This document shows, piece by piece, positions 23,939 through 28,407 of a DNA stretch of 28,407 nucleotides (the stretch's first letter is position 1; every line of letters starts with the position of its first letter). The translations under genes and the position numbers were made by a program. The stretch is from a virus, in IMG/VR virus record IMGVR_UViG_3300013111_000231, positions 1-28,407 of that record, one strand, 5' to 3'. Below the pieces are notes generated by a model. It saw only the letters and a program-made list of their open reading frames with translations. It had not been told where the DNA came from and did not search any database.

Positions 23939-23949
23939 AGGAGGAATAA

Positions 23950-24882
23950 ATGAGTAACGCAATAATAATCCGTAATGTTGACGATGTGGCCAGGGTAGCC
24001 AAAGCCATGTCCCAATCAGGATATTTCCAAGATGCCAAAGATGCAGCGCAAGCGGCAGTCAAGATCATGGCCGGACAAGAGATGGCTATCGGCGCTTTTG
24101 CGGCAATGACTGGTATCCACATTATCAAAGGTAAGCCGGTTTTGGGCGCTAATCTGATTGCGTCCAAGATCAAAAATGACCCCCGCTATAACTATAAGAT
24201 CAAAGAATTTACCAGCAAATCTTGTGTTATCGAGTTTTATGAAGATGGTGAGCTGGTTGGAGAATCGTCTTTCTCGATCGACGATGCCAAAGCTGCCGGG
24301 CTGAAAAATGATAACTGGAGCAAATATCCTAAGAATATGCTTTTCGCCCGTGCAATCAGCAACGGTGCCAAATGGTTCACGCCTGGTATTTTTGGCGGCG
24401 CTCCTGTTTATACACCCGATGAATTTGATATCGAAATAGACGAAGAGGGAGATCCCGTTATTGCTATCGAGGCAGAAGCCAGAGACGTCAATGGCAATAA
24501 CGGCGACAGCAGCAACGATGAGACTGACGCTGACCCCGCCTGGATTGAACGCCCCATTGCCCCCGAGAACCTGAAAGCACAACTTGCCGAATGGGCGAAG
24601 ATGTACGTTGATCAGGATTGCCAGGACGCCCATCGTAAAATGCTGGCATCTCATCTGGGAACTACCTTCGACGGCGATGACACCAAGCGCTACGAATGGA
24701 GTAAATACTACCTGGGCGCCGCCAGTACCAAAGAAATTGACGGCGACTTAGTTTTGGCGACGCTGAAAACACTCTTTGAGTGCAGTAACTGGGGCGATAT
24801 TCCCAGCGAAGTCGCCATCGAAGAAGTAAAGAACAGTCACGCCTATGCCCTGAAAAATCAGGGACAACAGGAGCTACTATAA
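23950..24882 (+). CDS. RecT-like single-strand annealing protein
   Basis: A 310-residue protein with a perfect SD (AAAGGAGG). The first 155 residues follow the phage RecT-related pattern: AKAMSQSGYFQDAKDAAQAAVKIMAGQEM, then TGIHIIKGKPVLGANLIASKI, FSIDDAKAAGLKNDNWSKYPKNMLFARAIS and the end of the core near GGAPVYTPDEF. RecT/Bet-type proteins anneal complementary single strands in phage recombination. The C-terminal half is acidic and variable, and the protein ends QQELL, a possible sliding-clamp-binding peptide. The small coiled-coil gene next to it and a nuclease gene further on fit a recombination module. Confidence 0.72.
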   Translation: MSNAIIIRNVDDVARVAKAMSQSGYFQDAKDAAQAAVKIMAGQEMAIGAFAAMTGIHIIKGKPVLGANLIASKIKNDPRYNYKIKEFTSKSCVIEFYEDGELVGESSFSIDDAKAAGLKNDNWSKYPKNMLFARAISNGAKWFTPGIFGGAPVYTPDEFDIEIDEEGDPVIAIEAEARDVNGNNGDSSNDETDADPAWIERPIAPENLKAQLAEWAKMYVDQDCQDAHRKMLASHLGTTFDGDDTKRYEWSKYYLGAASTKEIDGDLVLATLKTLFECSNWGDIPSEVAIEEVKNSHAYALKNQGQQELL

Positions 24883-25256
24883 TGAATAGAATTACTCAAC
24901 TACTTGACGAGATGGCAAATATCCAGGCGCAAATTGACGCCTTGCGGCTGCAAAAGCAAGCTGAAATCGACAAGATTATGACGCCCGAAATAAAGATGGA
25001 GCTTAGCGCCCTGGATGTTGAATACGACCAGATGGCAGAAGTTGCCGAAAATAAGCTGAGTGCTATAAAAGCGCAGGTCAAAGAGCTTGTCATTGAGAGC
25101 GGCGAAAGTATCAAGGGCGAATTTGTCCAGGCGATTTATTCTAAGCCGCGGACAACATGGAATTCCAAAGCCCTCGAAGGATACGCAATGGCGCACCCTG
25201 AAATTCTGGAAGCTCGTAAAATCGGCAAGCCATCAGTTCGTTTTAAGTTTCTTTAG
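24882..25256 (+). CDS. Coiled-coil phage protein next to the RecT-like gene
   Basis: A 124-residue protein that overlaps the RecT-like stop by one base. The first 75 residues are a long charged coiled coil (LLDEMANIQAQIDALRLQKQAEIDK). The C-terminal part, VQAIYSKPRTTWNSKALEGYAMAHPEIL ending in KPSVRFKFL, is a recurrent ending in phage proteins beside recombination genes. Gam-like nuclease inhibitors look similar in shape, but no decisive residue supports that, so function is open. Confidence 0.65.
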   Translation: MNRITQLLDEMANIQAQIDALRLQKQAEIDKIMTPEIKMELSALDVEYDQMAEVAENKLSAIKAQVKELVIESGESIKGEFVQAIYSKPRTTWNSKALEGYAMAHPEILEARKIGKPSVRFKFL

Positions 25257-25266
25257 TGGGTTAGGG

Positions 25267-25280
25267 TTGGGGTGACCCAA
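25267..25280 (+). other. GNRA-type hairpin after the recombination genes
   Basis: TTGGG (25267-25271), loop GTGA, and CCCAA (25276-25280) form a stable five-bp hairpin with a GNRA tetraloop. A pyrimidine-rich TCTTCTTCTCCTT follows. It is a possible weak terminator or the first hairpin of the folded stretch. Confidence 0.5.
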
Positions 25281-25350
25281 TCTTCTTCTCCTTAGTAGGT
25301 GGGCGGAGGGCAGAGCCTGTCAGCTAGTTTCGCCGCCCACCGAAGGGGTA

Positions 25351-25512
25351 ATGATACAGAACTTTCACAATGTAATAGTGGCGGCGGTGTGGTGGGAACA
25401 CACTGATATGGCTCAAGATGGACGACGAAGCCTAACCACTGCGGGGCACTTGCGCCAAAAGGGGATGTGCCAAATGCTGCAAACCTGGTTCAAATCCAGG
25501 CCGCCATTCTAG
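25351..25512 (+). CDS. Doubtful 53-residue frame over the tRNA-like element
   Basis: A frame from ATG 25351 to TAG 25510-25512 covers the tRNA-like fold. Its SD-like AAGGGG is only two bases from the ATG, too close. Its end TWFKSRPPF is what the T arm of a tRNA gives when translated, so it is more likely a shadow of the RNA than a protein. Confidence 0.15.
   Translation: MIQNFHNVIVAAVWWEHTDMAQDGRRSLTTAGHLRQKGMCQMLQTWFKSRPPF
25378..25508 (+). ncRNA. tRNA-like element with long central insertion
   Basis: GTGGCGG (25378-25384) can pair with CCGCCAT (25501-25507), with one G-T pair, like an acceptor stem. Just before the 3' arm is a perfect T arm, CCTGG-TTCAAAT-CCAGG (25484-25500), holding the canonical GGTTCAAATCC box. 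GTGTG/CACAC (25387-25403) could be a long D-like arm. The middle (about 80 bases) has GGCT/AGCC and GGCAC/GTGCC hairpins but no clear anticodon arm. It is either a tRNA-like RNA, a tRNA with an insertion, or a tRNA 3' end kept as a phage attachment site. Confidence 0.45.
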
Positions 25513-25638
25513 TAACGTGTTAGTTTGACTTCTGGCGACTACTCCGGTAGCCGTCAGAGGCCAGGGTAATACAACCCCTGGTATTCCTCCTTAGATGGGG
25601 TGGGGCATTGCATGTGTCTCACCCCGGAAGGTGAAACT

Positions 25639-26286
25639 ATGACAGAGAGACCTATCTTATTTAGCGGCGAAATGGTAAAGGCCATCTTGGATGGCAGGAA
25701 AACTCAGACACGGCGAGTGTTGAAACTAAAATCACGCAAATTAATAAAAGATGGTCACGCCATCAATCCTATTGATGTGTTGCCAATGCCAAGCTCCAAA
25801 TCCCCTAATCAGAAAGAGTGGGTGGCACTAACAAAAGAGAATCCCAATAAAGGCTTAGTAATAAAATGCTCCCAGGGTGTCCCGGGTGATTCTCTTTGGG
25901 TGCGGGAAACTTGGCAGGCATCTACACCGGACGGCTATTGGTGGCATGAAATTCCAAAAGAAGAAAGGGAGCTGCATAATTGGGCGCTGACAAATCCAGT
26001 TATGCCAGCATATCCAGTGCATCCCCCGAGATGGATACCATCTATCCACATGCCCCGCTGGGCCTCGAGAATTACGCTTGAGGTGACTGGTGTGAGGGTG
26101 GAGAGGGTGCAGGAGATTAGTATAGAAGACTGTAAAGCCGAAGGTGTAGGCCATGATCTAAATAACATAGGTTGGCGCTACGCCTTCGGTTCTCTCTGGA
26201 ATTCAATCAACGAAAAACGTGGCTTTGGCTGGGACATTAATCCATTTGTATGGGTAATCGAATTCAAAGTGGTGGACAATGCCTAA
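25639..26286 (+). CDS. ASCH-like phage protein
   Basis: A 215-residue protein of the common phage group that starts ERPILFSGEMVKAILDGRKTQTRRV and includes PGDSLWVRETW, SIHMPRWASRITLEVTGVRVERVQEIS and WDINPFVWVIEF. The pattern fits the ASCH domain (PUA-like fold), which often binds RNA or modified bases; the role in phages is not settled. ATG 25639 is chosen because GGAAGG lies at 25626-25631; an in-frame GTG at 25600 lies inside a hairpin. The preceding gene-free stretch ends in a stem that touches this SD. Confidence 0.75.
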   Translation: MTERPILFSGEMVKAILDGRKTQTRRVLKLKSRKLIKDGHAINPIDVLPMPSSKSPNQKEWVALTKENPNKGLVIKCSQGVPGDSLWVRETWQASTPDGYWWHEIPKEERELHNWALTNPVMPAYPVHPPRWIPSIHMPRWASRITLEVTGVRVERVQEISIEDCKAEGVGHDLNNIGWRYAFGSLWNSINEKRGFGWDINPFVWVIEFKVVDNA

Positions 26287-26536
26287 AACTAAATATTACA
26301 ACAAATACAAGCCGAAGCGTGACGCCATCGAGCCCGAACAGGTGCAAGAGTGCATCAAAGAGCTGTCACCCAGAGCGCAGAAGGTCATCGCTCTAATGAT
26401 GGCGGCGTACGGCGATGGGTCTACTAAAAACTCAGGCGGCGTAAAATCGCAACTTGAGATGATAGGCGTCTTGGTCAGGGATATTGATAAGCTGATGCCG
26501 GCTTTCGAGGCGAAAGGATTTATAAAAGATGTTTGA
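26279..26536 (+). CDS. Unknown small protein
   Basis: An 85-residue basic protein that overlaps the ASCH-like gene by eight bases. It begins with a Lys/Tyr-rich stretch (PKTKYYNKYKPKRD) and continues with helices (EQVQECIKELSPRAQKVIALMMAAY). No motif is recognised; the helical part could bind DNA, but this is only a guess. Confidence 0.55.
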   Translation: MPKTKYYNKYKPKRDAIEPEQVQECIKELSPRAQKVIALMMAAYGDGSTKNSGGVKSQLEMIGVLVRDIDKLMPAFEAKGFIKDV

Positions 26537-26786
26537 CAATTTCACAGACGAACAATTGCAGAAAGAATTAGAGCGGCGCCAAAAGATAAAAGACGAAAGC
26601 GAAAAACCTCAGCAGCATGAATCTATAAATATTGGGCCGCTAAGAAAAATTTGCCAGTCTTATATTGACGATGTTCAAAAAGACGGTTACGCAGATGATG
26701 ATTATGTTCATTACATTTTCGAAGTTGCAATGGGGGCCGTCTTTGGCGAGGATGTATGGCAATGGATCAATGCGAAACAGGAATGA
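26529..26786 (+). CDS. Small conserved-looking acidic phage protein
   Basis: An 85-residue acidic protein with an eight-base overlap on the previous gene. It has a helical start (FTDEQLQKELERRQK) and the block ICQSYIDDVQKDGYADDDYVHYIFEVAMGAVFGEDVWQW, which resembles short phage proteins of unknown function seen in accessory regions. No catalytic or metal-binding pattern is seen. Confidence 0.6.
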   Translation: MFDNFTDEQLQKELERRQKIKDESEKPQQHESINIGPLRKICQSYIDDVQKDGYADDDYVHYIFEVAMGAVFGEDVWQWINAKQE

Positions 26787-26789
26787 CGA

Positions 26790-27152
26790 ATGAATGATCT
26801 GACTCGGCAGCTTGTCGCAGAGACAGCCAAGAAACACAAAAGCCTTGCTCGAGCAGGCGGTTTTCAATTTGACAGTAAAGTAATGTCTGCGCACTGGAAT
26901 TATCTGTTAATCGAGTTTGGGATTGATTTAAAAGCCAGGGCTTTGCGACTATGGGAGCAATTTCACCCTGAGCAATTCGAGGATGGCTTTCTAAAAACCC
27001 ACAACAACCAGGTGTATGATATTGAGATACGCCTATCGGAGAAAGTAAAAAGAGTGATGCTGCGAAAGATTGAAAGAGAGCCCGAACTAAATCTCGACAA
27101 TTGGGGCGATTACCATCAGCAAATAGCAAACCCCCAGATGGAATTATTCTAA
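26790..27152 (+). CDS. Unknown protein with clamp-binding-like C-terminus
   Basis: A 120-residue protein, mainly helical, with HWNYLLIEFGIDLKARALRLWEQFHPEQF in the middle and EIRLSEKVKRVMLRKIEREPE later. The last residues are QMELF, close to the bacterial sliding-clamp-binding consensus QL(S/D)LF, and the preceding residues NP would leave it free at the tail. It overlaps the nuclease-like gene by one base (TAATG). A link to DNA replication or repair is inferred; the fold is unknown. Confidence 0.6.
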   Translation: MNDLTRQLVAETAKKHKSLARAGGFQFDSKVMSAHWNYLLIEFGIDLKARALRLWEQFHPEQFEDGFLKTHNNQVYDIEIRLSEKVKRVMLRKIEREPELNLDNWGDYHQQIANPQMELF

Positions 27153-27526
27153 TGAGCAGATACAGACCACGATACCCCAAAACCGACGAAAACCATAACC
27201 TAGTACCTATGTTCTGCAATTCGATAGGCTACCGCTGGGGCGGCATGTTGCTAAAGCCGATGGACACCAGTAAATTAGGTGGTGAATTCTTAGACTGGAT
27301 ACTGCACATTGGGCCCCTGCCGGTACACATCGAAGTCAAGACCGAAGAAGAATACAGGAAGTATGACAAGGGCATGACCGAAGGCGAAAAGACTTTCTTT
27401 TGCAATCACAAGGAGATCCCCAAAGCCGTCGTAGCGAATTACGATCACATGGCCGGCGTCATGGCTCAGTGGGGGCCGGTGGCTCATAGGCTGCTGGCCG
27501 TGATGGAAGAGGCGTATATTGTTTAG
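27152..27526 (+). CDS. Probable PD-(D/E)XK (VRR-NUC-like) nuclease
   Basis: A 124-residue protein read from ATG 27152 (TAATG overlap). The order of motifs fits small phage VRR-NUC-like nucleases: GGEFLDWIL (Asp48), then VHIEVKT (Glu61 and Lys63, the E-x-K part), then the helical MTEGEKTFFCNHK and the strand AVVANYDHMAGVM. Such enzymes cut DNA structures or strands in recombination and replication. The usual Pro-Asp before the first Asp is replaced (EFLD), so the call is not certain. It lies downstream of the RecT-like gene in the same direction. Confidence 0.6.
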   Translation: MSRYRPRYPKTDENHNLVPMFCNSIGYRWGGMLLKPMDTSKLGGEFLDWILHIGPLPVHIEVKTEEEYRKYDKGMTEGEKTFFCNHKEIPKAVVANYDHMAGVMAQWGPVAHRLLAVMEEAYIV

Positions 27527-27544
27527 AAAAAAGGAGAATATCAA

Positions 27545-27943
27545 ATGAAATCAAAAGAACTTGAACGAAAAATAATTATTTTCTTTGGCAAAAAGCGCTT
27601 GCTGGATATGCACTTTGGCTTGTTAGGCTTACATATATGGCTTCGAATCTTGGCTGTATATCACAGCTTTTTCTATCTTGTATATTTGAGAATTAGAAAG
27701 ACATTTTATTTTTCTATCTGTTATCATGCGCAACCCAGCCATTACCCGCTTATTCAAATTGAACTTGACGTACTGGGCAAGTGCATTTTCGACAATGGCA
27801 AAGATGCGGCGGCCCTAATATCAGAAAGCGTAAATGAATCTATGGCCGAGAGAGAGAAAAACAAAAAAGCCGCGCTAGACGAGCTAGAAGAAATATTACC
27901 GAGTGATAAACGAAAGTTATTATCCCGAATAGTGAGATTATGA
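27545..27943 (+). CDS. Unknown protein with hydrophobic N-terminal half
   Basis: A 132-residue protein with SD AAAGGAG. Residues about 20-60 are aromatic and hydrophobic (GLLGLHIWLRILAVYHSFFYLVYLRI) and could form one or two membrane helices with basic flanks. From about residue 85 it is acidic and coiled-coil-like (SVNESMAEREKNKKAALDELEEIL). No family is recognised. A membrane-anchored helper is possible. Confidence 0.55.
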   Translation: MKSKELERKIIIFFGKKRLLDMHFGLLGLHIWLRILAVYHSFFYLVYLRIRKTFYFSICYHAQPSHYPLIQIELDVLGKCIFDNGKDAAALISESVNESMAEREKNKKAALDELEEILPSDKRKLLSRIVRL

Positions 27944-28158
27944 GCATGAAAAAACGATCTAACAATGAACAGAATAGAGATTATCGTTTTAGGGCAGTGC
28001 GAACGCTGGCACATAATAGCAGTAGCTGTTTTACGTGCGACGACGAGCATGCCGTCACCATTGCCATATGTGGTGGTGTAATTTCTCTTACTATTTGTAT
28101 AGAGTGTGCTAAGGAATTGGCACATGTTGTTATAGAAGAAAGTATAGGCGAATTATGA
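27940..28158 (+). CDS. Small zinc-ribbon-like protein
   Basis: A 72-residue protein that begins on an ATGA overlap. It has two CxxC pairs, CFTC and CIEC, separated by about 20 residues, which would bind one zinc ion; a single Cys lies between. The N-terminus is basic (KKRSNNEQNRDYRFRAVR). It is one of two adjacent Cys-rich genes. Function unknown. Confidence 0.55.
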   Translation: MSMKKRSNNEQNRDYRFRAVRTLAHNSSSCFTCDDEHAVTIAICGGVISLTICIECAKELAHVVIEESIGEL

Positions 28159-28407
28159 GAATGATTGAGTACATGAGACAAGAACCACCAGACGTACAAG
28201 AGTATTATCAGTGTGAGATATGCCAGGAAGAGAAGCACATCAACGAATTGCGCCCACCGAATTTTGTACAAAAGCGCATTATCTGTGATGATTGCAATGG
28301 CAAAATATGTGAACATTGCGGCTTTTATCCAATTATATTGAATGGCTGCCTTCAATGTGGTGCGCCTGTGTGCTGCCCGATTTGCTGCGATGAAGCAACA
28401 GGAGAGC
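28155..28407 (+). CDS. Cysteine-rich multi-zinc-finger protein (3' truncated)
   Basis: Starts on an ATGA overlap and runs off the window end with 84 full codons. It has a dense series of CxxC knuckles: CEIC, CDDC, CEHC, CLQC and CCPICC, enough for two to three zinc sites (treble-clef or ribbon type). The N-terminus MRMIEYMRQEPPDVQEYYQ is polar. The whole protein cannot be judged because its end is missing. Confidence 0.6.
   Translation, partial: MRMIEYMRQEPPDVQEYYQCEICQEEKHINELRPPNFVQKRIICDDCNGKICEHCGFYPIILNGCLQCGAPVCCPICCDEATGE

Larger units (their letters stand above)
25298..25625 (+). ncRNA. Hairpin-rich gene-free stretch, candidate structured RNA
   Basis: Between the genes ending at 25256 and starting at 25639 there is no convincing gene but a series of strong pairs: GGTGGGCGG with CCGCCCACC (25298-25306 / 25333-25341), a tRNA-like fold (25378-25508), an 11-bp imperfect stem with a TCCG loop (25532-25557), CCAGGG/CCCTGG (25561-25581) and GGGGTG/CACCCC (25597-25625). 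The last one ends right before the SD of the next gene. It could be a phage non-coding RNA, a processed leader, or part of an attachment region. I cannot assign it to a known RNA family. Confidence 0.45.

Noticed and set aside
24016-24654. A 212-codon open frame on the - strand
   Set aside because: It lies wholly inside the RecT-like gene, which has a perfect SD and a family pattern. The antisense translation has no recognisable motif.
25378-25450. Possible cobalamin riboswitch, from GGGAA and CCACTG strings
   Set aside because: The spacing and order do not fit the aptamer, and the gene downstream has no link to cobalamin.
1-28407. CRISPR array, insertion sequence or integrase
   Set aside because: No regularly spaced repeats, no transposase and no recombinase motifs were seen on either strand.

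Overview
This window reads as part of the genome of a tailed double-stranded DNA phage (or prophage) with siphovirus-type structural genes. Every supported gene lies on the + strand. The genes are tightly packed with ATGA or TAATG overlaps and good Shine-Dalgarno (SD) sequences. Two promoters match the bacterial sigma-70 consensus exactly, so the host is a bacterium. The species cannot be told from the sequence. A Flp-type pilin-like protein and a tRNA gene without encoded CCA are the only host hints, and both are weak.

Late region, 1 to about 20,500. It starts inside the large terminase gene (nuclease end only). Next come portal, an unknown beta-rich protein, a MuF-type head morphogenesis protein and a 37-residue protein. 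A consensus promoter, a folded leader and an intrinsic terminator follow, directly upstream of one long gene that fuses a capsid maturation protease to an HK97-type major capsid protein. After it lie a decoration-like protein, a Rossmann-like protein, a helix-hairpin-helix protein, head-tail connectors, an Ig-like protein and a fibre-like protein. The tail module has several small neck/tail proteins, the tail tube protein, tail assembly chaperones joined by a -1 frameshift (A AAA AAC), a short tape measure, two tail-tip proteins (one with a LamG-like domain) and a holin/XhlA-like membrane protein.

Junction, about 20,580 to 21,640: a calcineurin-like phosphoesterase, a tRNA-Gly(GCC) gene and an intrinsic terminator.

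Early/accessory region, 21,700 to the end. A second perfect consensus promoter drives a ribbon-helix-helix protein with a zinc ribbon, then a run of small unknown proteins. These include a 32-residue membrane peptide and a protein whose N-terminus is a textbook Flp-type prepilin signal. The recombination part has a RecT-like annealing protein, a coiled-coil partner and a probable PD-(D/E)XK (VRR-NUC-like) nuclease. Between them is a gene-poor stretch of about 380 bases (25,257-25,638) dense in hairpins, including a 131-base tRNA-like element. The window ends inside a cysteine-rich zinc-finger gene.

The most notable points are the phage-encoded prepilin-like protein, the hairpin-rich stretch with the tRNA-like element, the promoter-leader-terminator unit before the capsid gene, the nested capsid start inside the protease-capsid fusion, and two replication/recombination proteins ending in sliding-clamp-binding-like peptides. 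No integrase, classical repressor, endolysin or small terminase is visible here.
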